Notes: generated by a model not told the origin, from the sequence alone. Positions 1-11,808 are shown, counted from the first letter of the stretch. The stretch is DNA of 64,000 bases from Narthecium ossifragum (GCA_963920575.1 OY986966.1:17045888-17109887); one strand, 5' to 3'. Made by a program: numbers and translations.

Positions 1-612
1 CTCTTGCAACGCGGGGTCCGCTGAAATTGCAACTCTACCTCTGAAGAGTAGACCGCTGTCTACCGACACTGTCCAGCCCTCAACCGCAGCACGGGTCTCC
101 ACGAGCTCTGGGTCTCCAGCTTGTGCCTCGATCACCCTAGCCAAAAGAACTGGGATGCTGCGAACAACATACAGGAAACTGCCTGTCGCCTGGTCCTCGA
201 AGTCAAGCCCGAACTGACTAACTGTCTCTATCATCTGCCACTGCTGAGCTGACACCGCTGCTAAGGTCACTCTACTGTCTCTGGTCTGCCTGCTAAGAGC
301 GTCTGCTATGACGTTTTCCTTACCAGGGTGGTAATGCAACTCGAAGCCATAGTCATCTAATAGTTCCATCCACCGCCGCTGCATGAGGTTAAGGTCACGC
401 TGGGTGAACACGTGCCTCAAACTCTTGTGATCCGAGTACACTAGGAACCGCTCGCCGCAGAGATAGTGTCGGCACATCTTCAGTGCAAAGACAACTGCGG
501 CAAGCTCGAGATCGTGGACTGGATAGTTCCTCTCATGGGTCTTCAGTTGCCTAGAATCGTAGGCCACCACATGGCCCTCCTGCATTAGCACACAGCCTAG
601 ACCCTCCCCACT
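1..612 (-). pseudogene. Gypsy A RNase H and start of integrase linker
   Basis: Reading the minus strand from about 612 to 1 gives one open frame without stops. It contains the retroelement RNase H signature: a catalytic-type Asp followed by GLGCVLMQ, then [23 protein letters not shown], the YSDHKSL strand, and ends RNase H at NVIADALSR. After that comes the linker towards integrase. The frame starts directly at the solo LTR inserted at 613, which cuts it from the upstream RT. No start codon is expected because this is the interior of a polyprotein. Confidence 0.85.
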
Positions 613-2025
613 TGATAGCTCGCAAACGTCGTCGTTAAAACATTGCTAATTTCAATCAAATCTTAAATTTATATCCTTATTCAATCACTAATACTACTAC
701 GTAGACTAGTGGTGAAATCCGGAGTCGAACCACCGGGAATTACTAGGAAAACCAAAATCAGTTCTTAAAACTCTTGATCTAAACCAAACACTTCAATAAT
801 AGATTGATCTAACTGAAACTATCGAAGAAAGCAAAAGAAAATATTAAGGTTTTAATCAGATGGAAAAAGATGTCTTAGGAAATACACAATCCACCCTAGT
901 TTCACCCTTAATCTTCCATAGTTATCATGTTGATCACTTCTCTAAGCATTATGGATCGTATGGCTATAAGCTCACACGAATCCCTAAAAGAAGGTTTTAT
1001 GTTTCCTACGGCATAACCTATCTTTGTTTGGCATAAATCATCTTCGGTCCTACCATTATCTTAAGTTATTCTACTCCTAATGACCTTAGCATGACTTATC
1101 TTCACGTAGCATAGATTATCTCAAAGGTAAATCACAAACCACATGAAAACTATCTCATGAATCTCTACAATCAAGTACAACCATCATGTAGGACTAAGAA
1201 TGCGTCCAACTCTATAATCATTAAAAACATATTCATGAGATTATACGTCGAGAAGTTCACAAAAATCCAACTAAAAAAGATCAAAAGTTACACTAGGGTT
1301 TCATGGTATTCCTAAAAACAAAAAATCTAGCCACTCATCTCTTGGAAATCATGAATCAGTGTAGAGGATGAAGCCATTGATCCCCGCGGAAAGATCACCG
1401 TCTTCAAAACCCTAACCTTCTCCTCCAAAAGTCCTCCAAAAGATGCCAATTTTCGACTGGAATAACCCCCTTATGTATTAGAAACCCTTAATCCCGGGAT
1501 TAGGAGTTATAGTTGAATTTAAACTCTAATTTCCCTAAATTCTGGGTTGCTGACGTCATCGGAGCGATCCATCGGACTCAAATCCGATCCATCGGACTCA
1601 AATCCGATCCATCGGACTCAAATCCGATCCATCGTTGTAGTTGGTCTGGGTCTGCCACGTTATCAATTAATTTCAGCTTTTCTCAAATTTCAGCTTTCAT
1701 TCTTCTGACTTTGCTACAAAACTGGCGCCAATCTATAGAGAATCTCATAAAGTCTTCAACATGAAAGTTGTAGCTCTTGAAGTCTTCTTTCATCTCCCAG
1801 AATTGCAGAAAATTTGGACTTCTGTAGAATTTTGGGTGATTTATTTTTAAACAGTCGACGAAGCAGTCTTTTTGCAGAATTTAGTGATTTTTAGCCAAAT
1901 TTCTGGTATTTCTTCTCAAATCCTACTTAAACCTGAAATCAAGCAATATGATATCAAATACACCTACTCTAGGCTTAACAAAGGTAATTTAAGGGGTTTC
2001 ATTAGGAATAATTAGTGACTCATCA
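613..2025 (-). mobile_element. Solo LTR of a Ty3/gypsy element (family also at 21480)
   Basis: A 1413-bp LTR without internal region. On the minus strand it begins TGATGAGTCAC and ends GCGAGCTATCA, so it has TG...CA ends. The flanks are CCACT on the left and CTACT on the right, a 5-bp TSD with one C/T difference, inside the gypsy A pol frame. Its sequence aligns along its length with the LTR at 21480-22906, including the block around GTGGTTCGACTCC near the 3' end. LTR identity is clear; assignment to Athila or Tat is not decided because there is no internal region in the window. Confidence 0.85.
1566..1634. repeat. 20-bp tandem repeat, 3.4 copies, in the solo LTR
   Basis: The unit GATCCATCGGACTCAAATCC is repeated at 1566, 1586 and 1606 without change, with a partial fourth copy. 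It lies in the interior of the LTR and is not part of a coding frame. Confidence 0.9.
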
Positions 2026-2931
2026 CTACTGGCGTCACAAAAGACACTGTAGCCGACGCCTCGCTCTGGAACTATCAGGATCGGTGTACTCGTCAGTCTG
2101 GTCCCCAACTGTATGAACGCATGCTCACAAGCATCGTCCCAAACAAACGGGACCGCCTTCTGTGTCAATCTGGTCAACGCCCCTGCAACTCTGGAGAAGT
2201 CCCGCACGAACCTCTTGTAGTATCCCGCCAAGCCGAGGAAGTTGCGGACCTCGAACAATGTCGTCGTTCTCTGCCACTGTAGCACTGCCTCAACCTTAGC
2301 CGGATCAACTGAAATGCCCGTCGCTGACACCACGTGCCCCAAAAACTATACCTCAGGAAGCCATAACTCGCACTTGGAGCCCTTGGCATACAGTCTATGC
2401 TCTCTCAGTAGCTGCAACACTGTCCTCAGATGCTGCCCGTGCTCCTCCTCTGTGCGTGAGTGGTCTAGGATTTCGTCGACAAACACCACCACGAACTGGT
2501 CCAGGTACGGTCGAAAGACCCTCTGCATCAGATCCATGAACGCTGCTGGTGTCGTTCGTCAGGCCGAACGGCATCACCGTGAACTCGTACAACCCGTACC
2601 TCGTACGGAAGGCTGTCTTTGGGATGTCACAATCCCGAATCCTCAGCTGATGGTAGCCAGTATGGAGATCAATCTTCAAGAAGACCAAAAAGCCTCGGAG
2701 CTGGTCGAACAAGTCATCAATCCTCGGCATCGGATACTTGTTCTTCACCGTCACCCTGTTCAACTTCCTGTAATCAATCCAAAGACGAAGCGTATCGTCC
2801 TTCTTCTTTGCAAACAATACAGGGGCTGCCCAAGGTGACGTGCTAGCATGGATGAAACCTCTGTCGATCAACCCATTCAGCTGGATCCTTAGCTCCCTCT
2901 GCTCTGCTGGTGCCATTCTGAAAGCTGGCAA
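2026..2931 (-). pseudogene. Gypsy A reverse transcriptase, frameshifted
   Basis: The RT is recognisable in two frames on the minus strand. Bases 2931 to about 2395 hold the fingers and palm start ([47 protein letters not shown], then the VMPFGL motif), after which the frame shifts. Bases 2537-2346 hold a VVFVDEIL segment at the position of the catalytic YVDD-type motif; here it reads VDE, so a key Asp is missing. Bases 2342-2026 hold the connection domain ([14 protein letters not shown]). The frame ends at the solo LTR. Confidence 0.85.
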
Positions 2932-3541
2932 AGAGATCGGCCCGGTACCCGGTACAAGATCTATCTAGAAGTCTACATCTCTGGAGGGAGGAAAGCCTGG
3001 TAGGTTATCTGGAAAGACATCAACAAACTCACAAACTACTGCATGTAAACTGCTCTCTCGACTACCCTCTGCAGCAAACAAGGAAAGGCGCGCCAGTAAA
3101 GCTGACAGCTGGCCCTCGCGCCTGGGAAAACAACAACACATGAGGGAATCGGCCGACTGGCGATCCCCCAACAAAACGAAACGAGCACCGTCAGGTGTCC
3201 AAGCAGTCACCCTGCAACGGCCACAGTCGATGACGGCTCGGTATGAAGTCAGCCAATCCATACCGAGAATCACGTCAAACCCGACCATGTCTAGCACCCG
3301 AAGGACTAGAAAGACACGGAGGCCCCCAACCTCCAACTCGCAAGAACGACAGATCTGCTCAACACGAGCCCCTCCGTCGACCGGTGTGTCTAGGTGTAGT
3401 GTGACTCCAAGTGGCTCAGTCTCTAGCCCTAACGATGCCACACACTCGCTAGCTACAAAGGAATGTAATGCCCCAAAATCTATCAGAACACCTACGAATG
3501 AACTGAAAAGCTGAAAGATACCTCTGAGAATGGGAGGGTCA
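2932..3541 (-). pseudogene. Gypsy A aspartic protease and linker to RT
   Basis: The minus strand encodes a retropepsin-like segment: an LIDFGALHSFVAS active-site region, then the MVGFDVILGMDWL segment and a link to RT ending in VFPDNLPGFPPSRDVDF. The usual D-S/T-G triad reads D-F-G here, which would remove activity. The equivalent part of gypsy B reads D-F-E, so this site is altered in both copies. The identity rests on order and on the ILGMDWL motif. Confidence 0.8.
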
Positions 3542-4831
3542 ACTGGGGCTGGTGGGAGAGCTAGTGTCTGCTGGGATAGCGGGTACTGGTAGGACTAGAA
3601 AGGTGGTTGAACGCTGTTTGGGTACTCGCGGTCTAGAAATACGTAGACTCCCCCTCTGGAACGGCCTCGACCTCCGCCGCGACCTTTGCCTCTCCCGGCT
3701 CCTGGTGTCCGCCAACCTCCACCACGAACGGACTGTACCCTCAACGTCGGATAGTCTCGGCGAAAGTGCCCTGTCTGCTGACACTCGTAGCACACGGGAG
3801 GTCCAAGCAGTAGCTACTCTCTGGCCTCCTCACCCAGACGTCTGTCCCTGAGGTCCAGCCGTGAGAAGTGTCTGACCTCCCTGCCTGGGTTGCTGCTGGT
3901 ACTCAGGTGGGTGGCACTAGTATGGCTGCTGGTGTCGTGGGTACCTCTGTCGCGGCTTCCACGGACCTCCTCTGCCCTGAGCTGCTCTCTGTGGCTAGCC
4001 TCTGCCACCGGCACTCGCAGACGATACCGGCTGGACAGCCCTGGGATCAGGCTCCTATAGCTGAGCCTCCACAGCTAAGGCACAGTCCACCACCTCTGCG
4101 CACGTGCTAGCGCGTTGTGCCGTGATCAGTCGCCTGAGCTCGGGCCTAAGCCCCTACTGGAACTGCTCAGCTCTGGCAAGAGGGTCCGTCGACACTGCCC
4201 CGGCAAATCTAGCGAGTCTAGTGAACCTAGCTGCATACTGCACTACCGACTGAGTACCCTGAGAAAGGGTATGGTACTCACGGACTAGGGTCGAGCGCGC
4301 ACTGTGGGGAAAGATCGCGCCAAGAAAAGACGAACGAAACACGGCCCACGATGGATCACTCCCGTCCCTGGCGGCCTGAACAGAATGCCACCAGTCCAAA
4401 GCGTCCCCGTCAAGCTGGAACATGGCAAGTCTGACCCGAACCCGGTCATCCTGGACGAACAAAGTGTCAAGGACGCGATTGACTCCCTCCAGCCAGTCGT
4501 CCGCCACCGCTGGATCGGCCCCAGCATCGCTGAACCTAGGCTGGTTCAGCCACTGGAAGTCGACCACCGCTGTCACAACAACACGCTGGTCGAGTAGAGG
4601 AGAGATCTCCTCGGTGACGAAAGAAGCATCCTCCTCCATCACGACCACAATCCTCGGCTCTGGCTCTGGTGCAGGTACCCGGGGCAGGGCTGCGTTGGCC
4701 CCTAATGCCCGTCGGGCGGCGCTCTCGTCGCGCGCACTACCACGACCCAAGACTGGACAGCTAGCCCGGCTCCCTATCATATGCACGTTTACCAGAGACG
4801 ACAAGCGTCTACTCGTAAGAAACCGAAACAC
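3542..4831 (-). pseudogene. Gypsy A gag with zinc knuckle
   Basis: The likely start is the ATG at 4831 on the minus strand; 225 codons are open to 4154 and contain the Ty3-type gag core (WLEGVNRVLDTLF, VRVRLAMFQLDGDALDWW, YAARFTRLARFAGAVSTDPLARAEQF). After a stop the same polyprotein continues through a Gly/Gln-rich tail. Around 3795 there is a knuckle CYECQQTGHFRRDY, in which the last Cys is replaced by Tyr. Gag packages the element RNA; this copy is broken by several stops. Confidence 0.82.
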
Positions 4832-4889
4832 AACAGCAATAAAGAAAGCAAAAGCACTTCACACATGAGTATGAACAGCAAACAGGGAT

Positions 4890-7049
4890 TGTGAGGACCC
4901 GCCCCTCTTTTCCTTTGGCTTGTTTTTGTGACCTCAGGGGTAATTTGGGAAATTATGCCTCGTGGGTCGTTTCACACTGGGTGTGCACACACAGACCTTG
5001 GGTGATGCTTGTGTTTGACTAGAAAGGTTAGGTGGACCCGGGGTCGGGAGTTGTGGGCTTGGGCCTGTTTTTCGGCCCAAGGTTGCCTTTTTGGGCAATG
5101 GAGATCGATCTCGTTTGGTGGTGAGATCGATCTGGACTGCCATCCAGATCGATCTTCATGGCATGGAGATCGATCTCTCTGTGCCTGGAAGTCGTTGGCG
5201 GTGGCGTTCGAAGGACGGCCACGGCGATGGCCGTCGCTTCCCCTGTCAGGGGAGGGATTACTTTCCCTCCCCTCCCCCAGCTTTTCCCCGCCTTCTCCGG
5301 CTTTCCCCGGCCTTATCCCCTTCTTCCCTTCTTCTTTTCTTTCTCTTCTTCTTCGTTCTTTCCCCGAGCTCTGTTTCTTTCCCTTGGTCGGCTGAGCTTT
5401 TCTTCGCCGTTCTTCCTCCTCCGGCCACCTTTCCTGGAGCTTGAAAGCTCGTTGGGCTCGTGGCGAGGCGAGGAAGGTCCTAGGCTAGGCCTTGTGCATC
5501 GAAGCTGCGTTGTAGAGGTAGGGTTCTTCCTCTAAGACTCCGGCTTGTTTGAGGGTTTTGAATCCGGTTTTTGATCTCGATGTATCTCTTTGTGGGGTTG
5601 ATGTTTTCCGGTTTTGAAGTCTTAAGTAGCTTCATGGCACTGAGATCTACCAGCCCACCTAGTTTGGTGAGGAATGGTTGCGGAATCCGGCGGTATTTTT
5701 CTTCGCCGTCCGGCCGCCGGAAGACCCAATCCAGATCGATCTCATGGGATGAGATCGATCTCGGTCGGGGTGGCCCAGCCCGCCCGAGCGAGAGCGATCT
5801 CCCTGGGAGGGAGATCGATCTCTTGGCGGCTGGTGTCAGGCGACAGTGCGTCCTGCGTCACCTACGAGATCGATCTCCATATGGGTGGAGATCGATCCCG
5901 CTGGGGTGAACTGGACGGGTGCCCTTCGCCTTGAGGCAGATCGATCTCGTTGCTCATGAGATCGATCTCCTTCGATGCAGGGAGGGTTTTTACTTGTTTG
6001 AATGTTGTTTTGCCCGCGGGGCTTCGCATGCAAGTGGTTTTTACGGTTTTGCCCTCGGGGTTTGTCCTGTTGTGGATCATGCATGAATGCTTATCGCTTG
6101 TGGTTGAACCGGGAGGGTGATGCCTCTCGGGGTGTGTAGAATAAATGGGCTGACGGTATGCCCTTACCGCTTTGTGGTGAACTGAGGGAGTCATGACCCT
6201 CGGGAGTGTTTAGAATAAATGGGTCGCAGGTGTGCCTTTGCTGTGTTGGTTGTTTACAGCTTTATCATATTTATCCTGCCCTGTTTTCCTGTTGCATTAG
6301 GCATGCTAGGGTAGGTTGGTTTTGTGTTGACTCTGCTGCTTCGAGTACCGAGTGAGGGTAGTCGTAACCTCGGTTGTTCCGCCAAGTGCGGAGATCCCGC
6401 TTGGAGAAGGGTGTTCTACTGGTTGCGTCGTGCCCACCTTGCGTCAGGGTTTATCTTATCGGAGTGGGCCACCCCTGAGCAGTGGCGTTATCGGAGATAC
6501 GCACCTAGGACATGAACCCTTCGGGTTATTGACGGGGTTTATGGGATCCTTGGCAAGTCTCGGTACTTGGCATCAGAGTGTGTCCGATTGCTTTACCCCC
6601 TTGTTTGTGGGAGTTCTAGAGTAGGACCCTGCTGAGCTGTTGCTCATGCCTATCTGGACTGTGTTTGTTGCAGGTGCAGGTGGCCGCTCTGTCCCAGTGT
6701 TACCCTCTCGGTCGTCCCGTGGCAGCGCGCCAGCTCCTGACTATGTCTGAGGGTCAGGATGGTTTCGTCTGTGCGTTCGTGGAGACTCCAGTGGGTGTTG
6801 TTCTTTTGTAGACAGTTGTCCTTGTACTCTTCTTTTGTGGAACTGTTGTTCTAGAACCCTGTTCTCTATTATATGTTTTTATAATAGATGTTGTTGTTAA
6901 GCTTGCTTCCGCCCTTTCTCTGTGCTGATCAGTTGTTTCCGCCAGCTGATCTGTTTAGCCTCAACTATTTCCGCCAGTTGAAGCTAGTAGGTGTAGGTGT
7001 TCCCCCTCGTCTCCCGGCCCGGGTGCGCTCTGCGGGTCGGGGCGCGACA
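4890..7049 (+). mobile_element. Solo LTR of a Tekay-like element, plus orientation
   Basis: A 2160-bp LTR starting TGTGAGGACCCGCCCC and ending GGGGCGCGACA. It is flanked by a perfect 5-bp TSD GGGAT (4885-4889 and 7050-7054), in the leader of gypsy A between the gag start and the primer-binding site. The ends match the LTR of gypsy B (11824-14093) read in the opposite direction, so it belongs to that family. No internal region is present, so it arose by recombination between two LTRs. It carries two clusters of GATCGATC palindromes. Confidence 0.92.
5103..5967. repeat. GATCGATC palindrome pairs in the Tekay-like solo LTR
   Basis: GATCGATC occurs at 5103, 5125, 5147 and 5168 (spacings 22, 22, 21). 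A second cluster is at 5734/5753, 5792 (one base changed)/5813, 5868/5890 and 5939/5960. Distances from the LTR start are similar to those in the gypsy B LTR. Function is not known. Confidence 0.85.
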
Positions 7050-7114
7050 GGGATGCTCTACTCCTAGAACTATCCCAATCCACGCTCAAAACCTTAACCT
7101 GGGACCTACAGCCT

Positions 7115-7126
7115 GCTCTGATACCA
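7115..7126 (-). other. Primer-binding site of gypsy A
   Basis: The minus strand reads TGGTATCAGAGC four bases inside the LTR end. This is the complement of the 3' end of initiator methionine tRNA, the usual primer for this clade. Confidence 0.88.
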
Positions 7127-7129
7127 AGT

Positions 7130-7882
7130 TGTCACACCCAGACCCAGAAAAGCCATCCGGGGCGAGTCGTGAGGGTTCCTATTACTATTCACATCCAACT
7201 AGCGTGATACAAAACGGAAAACAGAGATAATTTAAGCAATTTAACTTCCAAGGATAAAGCTGTAATTCAATTAATAGAAATATCAGATTGTACTGTTTAA
7301 ACATCCAATACATATTCTTATCAAACTCCTCCAAGAGAAATATTATACATTTAATCCAAAGGTCCTCGAAGGATGTCTGTAATATACATAAATTATCAAA
7401 AGTACAACAGTTCTCCCATAGCAACCTCAAGCACCTCTGTAAGTCGTCGCGCCGCCAAAAGCTGATCCCGCCGGCTCTACTGAAGAAGAACTGGCGCCTG
7501 CACCTGCAAACGCAGCCTGGGTAGGAGAGACAGAGAGAGAGACAATGACATGGAAGGAGAGAAAGAGAAAGAAAGAAGGAGAAGTCAGGTATTTATAGAT
7601 ATCAGGATCTGATCTCGGTCGTCCGATTCGATATTTCCCGATCGAGGTCCGATCTTCCGATCGGAGGCACCCTTAAGCTCATAATCAATCACATACATCA
7701 ATCCAAGGCCGTGTGTGTGTTACGCGGGTGTGAAATCGACCACCGGGCGCAATTTACCAAATTACCCCTGGGGTTACAAGAGCAATACGATGAACCTGAT
7801 CACACCCAATGTGAAACCAAACCAACAGGAAACGGCCCTCGACCCACGCGGTCGAGCTAGGTCAGAGGAACGGGTCCTCACA
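7130..7882 (-). repeat. 5' LTR of gypsy A
   Basis: The LTR lies between the primer-binding site and the MULE-1 transposase. On the minus strand it begins TGTGAGGACCCGTTCC and ends CTGGGTGTGACA. At 753 bp it is much shorter than the 2.2-kb LTRs of the solo copy and of gypsy B, although the ends are alike. The right 5-bp flank is CAACC (7883-7887); its partner is outside the window. Confidence 0.82.
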
Positions 7883-8185
7883 CAACCTACCTAAAACATT
7901 CAACTCATAGATAATGGATGAAAGAGAGTTGCCCATTATTGACATGATGGAGGGCATCAGGGTCAAGCTAATAGCTAGGATGAGGGACAAGAGGAAAGAT
8001 ATTCATAAGCATGAGAAACCATTTGGGCATTTCATGGAAGCAAAGTTGGAAGCTATGAGGACAGAGGCAAGGGAAAGGTGGATATGTATCTGGGTAGGAG
8101 CAGATGAGTATGCGGTTTCTAGTCCATATGATAAATATGTTGTGAATCTAAAAAATTCTACTTGTAGTTGAAGGTTATGGAATAT
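7883..8185 (+). pseudogene. MULE-1 transposase, fragment before the SWIM finger
   Basis: The plus frame reads NLPKTFNS, a stop, then MDERELPIIDMMEGIRVKLIARM and further to YVVNLKNSTCS, stop, RLW. This is the part of MuDR-type transposases just before and into the SWIM zinc finger. The sequence resumes at 20332 with GLPCPHAICCIMN, so one exon has been split by the Athila-type element at 8186-20326. The second Cys of the expected SWIM CxC pair is a TGA stop. The upstream, catalytic part lies left of gypsy A, outside the window. Confidence 0.85.
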
Positions 8186-9414
8186 TGATAGGACGTGAAA
8201 AGTGCACAAATCACCCTTTTAACTGGGTCTCGTTAGCCTCCGAGTAATACTATTTTGATTATCTTCTCCCCATATCGTTAGCTTCAGCGAAGATGACATC
8301 AAGTTTAGTTCTAAAACGAACAAATAAATAACCTGCGAAGTGAAAGGAGCAAAGGAGCAAAGATGCGCCATGGGCCATCTTTGATATCAAAACTATACCT
8401 GCTCAAAAAGAACCAGGCAATGATCCATATATGATTGGAAAGCTCTAGAAATCTAGTTTCTGGAGAATTTTACGGTTCGTGATTCCGATTTTCCTAAAGG
8501 AACTTACGACATTTTTAGTACCAATGGCGCAATTTGAATGGCAAAAGAGAAAATACGCAGAACAAATGATGGATCATCTTCCCCTATAATGATTGATCAT
8601 TGTACTGTAGCAGAGACAACAGAGAGCCATGTTTGAATGATTGATCATTTCCTTTCAAATGATCGATCATCCTCGGACGCAACCAGTTTTTTGGGATCAA
8701 ATGATCGATCTTCACCCATAAATAATCGATCATTTGATAGCAGTTAAGCAAAATCAAAGACCCAGATCTAATCCGAGTTAAGGGGATACTTAGGCTATAA
8801 ATAGGCATCTTTTAGGGTTGTTTGGGGGCTCTCTAGACTCTATCTTGGCTGCTTGGAGGCCAAGGAGAGGGAGCACTTTTTCTTAGTTCCTTTTTCCTCT
8901 TTTTAACTTTTCTTTTTAGAATCTTTTGGGAGGAAATCTATGGCGGAAGAGTTTCATCAACCTTCATCTATGGATCAAACCCTAAAGATGAGTAGCTAAA
9001 TTTTTTACCATGGGATTCTTAAGATGTAACTAGGATTTCTATTAGGGATTCCTAATATTTAGAGCTTGTATACCTCTTTGAATGGTTTGTATGGATTGAT
9101 CTTAATTTCTTTATGAACTTGATGTGATTTTATTATTAGTGGATGAATGATTTGTTCCTTTATCCCTAGATCTAGGTCTTGAGCATGTTAGGGCTTTAGA
9201 TTAGAGATTCTCATCAAAACATTCATGCTAAAACAACGGATGTGAGGATTTTCTTCTCGAGATTAAGAGTCTTGTGATGTTAGGACCATTATACGTAATG
9301 TTAGAACCATTATGACGAACTCTTAATCCATTATTCATCTTAATTCAAGATTAGGGATTTCGTAGTGCTAGAATCACTACGCTAGAGATAAAACCACTAG
9401 GGTAACTTCTAATC
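8186..9414 (+). repeat. 5' LTR of the old Athila-type element, truncated
   Basis: It begins TGATAGGACGTGAAAAGTGC and matches the 3' LTR at 18032 up to the words GGTAACTTCTAATC. A TATA box TATAAATA is at 8796-8803. Three GATCGATC-type pairs lie upstream of it (8568/8591, 8639/8661, 8703/8724). CTAGAAC hairpins lie downstream, the best at 9361-9381 with arms CGTAGTG and CACTACG. The remaining part of the LTR has been deleted. Confidence 0.88.
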
Positions 9415-9444
9415 TCGAACCCTCAACTGGTGGTAGCCAGTGCG
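9411..9444. repeat. 34-bp copied filler at a deletion junction
   Basis: Bases 9411-9444 repeat 9521-9554 with two mismatches. The copy sits exactly where the truncated Athila-type LTR meets gypsy B, and shares the four bases AATC with the LTR. Confidence 0.8.
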
Positions 9445-10430
9445 TTCATCAGCCCAAACGGCATCACCATGTAGTCGTGCAGGCCGTACCGAGTCCGAAA
9501 AGCCGTCTTCGGGATGTCGCAATCCCGAACCCTCAACTGGTGGTAGCCGGTGCGGAGGTCGATCTTCAAGAACACTGAAGATCCTCACAGCTGGTCAAAC
9601 AAGTCGTTGATCCTCGGCATTGGATACCTGTTCTTCACCGTCACCCTGTTGAGCCGCCTATAGTTTATGCAAAGTTGAAGGATACCATCCTTCTTCTTTG
9701 CAAACAACACTGGCACCCCCAAGGGAGACATGCTGGGACGGATGAAACCTCTGCTGGTCAGCTCGTCTAGCTGGGTCCTCAACTCACTCTGCTCTACTGG
9801 TGCCATCCTAAAAGCTGGGAGAGAGATCGGTGTGGTACCTGGTACTAGGTCGATCTCAAAATCGACCTCTCTGGGCAGTGGAAGCCCTGGCAACACCTCG
9901 GGAAACACATCGGTGTAGTCGCACACGATCCTGAGAAAATTGCTCTGTTGCACTCCCTCAGAACCGAATAGGGACAGGCTGGCCAACAAGGCTGAGAGCT
10001 CGCTGCCACGCCTCCCCACACCACAAGCAAAGGAATTGGCTGATAACAAGCAAAGGAATCGGCTGATAACCGATCCCCCAACAACACAAACTGTGTTCCG
10101 TCGGGTGTCCAAGCGACCACCCTCCGGCGACCACAGTCGATGATAGCTTGGTATGCTGCTAACCAGTCCATACCGAGTATCAAATCGAAGCCCGTCATGT
10201 CTAACACCCGCAGGTCTAGACAGACACGGAGGCCTCCAACCTCCAAAGAACAAGATCGGTACCCTGGCTGTCCCTCCGATCGGTGAGTCTACAGACTGTG
10301 CCACCTCTAGCCAACTCGTCTCTAATCCTAGCGATGCCACACACATGCTAGCAACATAGGAATGAGACGCCTCAAAGTCTATCAGTACATCTACTAAAGA
10401 ACTAGAAAGCTGAAAGATACCTCTGAGCAC
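9445..10430 (-). pseudogene. Gypsy B protease and start of RT
   Basis: A minus frame of 281 codons from 10430 to 9588 begins near the protease ([14 protein letters not shown]) and runs into RT ([50 protein letters not shown]). The protease triad reads D-F-E. The ILGMDWL segment lies in another frame (10246-9845), so there is a frameshift. RT motifs continue to 9445 in disrupted frames and then stop at the deletion junction, before the catalytic YVDD-type motif. Confidence 0.82.
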
Positions 10431-11653
10431 GGATAGCTCTGCCGCCGCCTACTGGTACTGCTGTGGCGGCTGGTAAAGCTGCAAGGTGTCCGGCTGCTCA
10501 AGCTCCGGAAGAGCAAACACACACCCCTGCTGCCCACCTCCACCGCTGGAGCGGCTCGGTCCAACCCCTGACCCGCTCCCACCACCGCTCCCTTGCGGCA
10601 TAGCGCCCATCGCTCCTCGCAAAGGACAGTCTCTACGGTAGTGCCCCGGCTGCCCGCACTGGAAACAAGTGGCTGACGCGCCACCAGGCTGCTGACCCTG
10701 GCCTCCTCCTTACGGAGCCTGCCCAGACGGCCCGGCCGTCAGCAGAAACTGGTCTGCAGGACTCGGCAGCTGCGGCTGGAACTGCTGTGGACGCTGCGAC
10801 TGCTGCTGGAAAGGTCGCTGACGCCGCCGATGGCCTCTGCCGAATCCCCCTCTGAACTGGGGTCTCTGCGGTGTACTGGTAGAGACTGCTAGTGGAACTG
10901 CCCGGCGTCTCTCATCCTGCAACTGTGCCTCCACTACTAAGGCGCAGTTCAGAACTACTGCGTGAGTCTGGAAATGGTGGGAACACGTCTGACGCCTGAT
11001 GTCCGATCGAAGCCCCAACTCGAACTGCCGTGCCCTGGCCGTCGGATCTGCTGCTACTGCCCTCGCAAAACGGACAAGGTGTGTAAACCGGGTGGCATAC
11101 TGCTGCACAGAGCGAGTACCCTGCTGAAGGGACCGGTACTTCTCTCTAGGAAGTACGCGTCCAAGAACAACGCTCTGAACTCCTCCCACATCGGCTCCTC
11201 TCCGCCACTGGTGTGCTGGGCGGTGCACCACCAGTCAAGGGCATCTCCATCGAGCTGGAACACCGCGAGGGTGACCCGAATCCGGTCATCCCCAACGAAC
11301 AGAGCGTCGAGAACGCGCGTGACTCCTCGGAGCCAGCCGTCTGCTGTGGTCAGATCTCCAGTCTCACCGCTGAACCTAGGCGGGTTCAGCCGCTGGAAAT
11401 CCATCATGACCGCCGCCGCGGCCCGCCCGTCGACCGGAGCGAGAACCCCCTCCTCGGCGAGAAGGGCCTCCTCCCGTGCGACCGAAACCATCGCTGGTGA
11501 TGGCCCAGTCCATCGAGCTCGTACCGCCCTAGCGGGAACCTCTCTGCTCGGTTGGGCGGGCCGACCGAGTCGTGCCCCGCCCCGACCGATAACTGAAGGC
11601 CGGTCTCGAACTCCCGACATCTGCGCAATCACCAACAACAAACGAGCGTTCAC
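10431..11653 (-). pseudogene. Gypsy B gag, frameshifted
   Basis: The likely start is the ATG at 11653. The gag core (WLRGVTRVLDALFVGDDRIRVTLAVFQLDGDALDWW) is open to about 11150. The frame then shifts to the one ending at 10710 (YRSLQQGTRSVQQYATRFTHLVRFARAVAADPTARARQFELGL), followed by an Arg/Gln-rich tail. The zinc-knuckle region is around 10680-10610 (minus strand: a CFQCGQPGHYR-like stretch). Same domain order as gypsy A and closely similar wording. Confidence 0.82.
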
Positions 11654-11808
11654 TCGTCAGAAGCCGCAAAACAAACAGTACAAACATAAAGCGAACAAAG
11701 CACAATACATCAACAGGAGCATGCGTGGATGTTCTAGACATAGAACTAACTCATTCCACGCTCAATCTCAACCGAAACCTGATCCTAACCCCGGGATCTA
11801 CAACCTAT

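Larger units (their letters stand above)
1..7882 (-). mobile_element. Gypsy A: Tekay/Del-type Ty3/gypsy element, 5' part, runs off the left edge
   Basis: A minus-strand LTR retrotransposon. Reading from right to left there is a 5' LTR (7130-7882), a primer-binding site, a gag region, a protease, a reverse transcriptase and an RNase H region that leaves the window at base 1. The order gag-PR-RT-RNase H and the wording of the RT and protease regions match Tekay/Del chromoviruses. The element is dead: frameshifts and stops break every domain. Two solo LTRs have been inserted into it, at 613-2025 (in the RT to RNase H part) and at 4890-7049 (in the leader). On its right it joins a MULE transposase exon directly at 7883. 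The left LTR and the matching TSD are outside the window, so its left limit is unknown. Confidence 0.88.

Noticed and set aside
7115..7126. Possible tRNA gene pieces near the LTRs
   Set aside because: These short matches (also at 11809 and 27505) are primer-binding sites complementary to tRNA ends; no cloverleaf is present.
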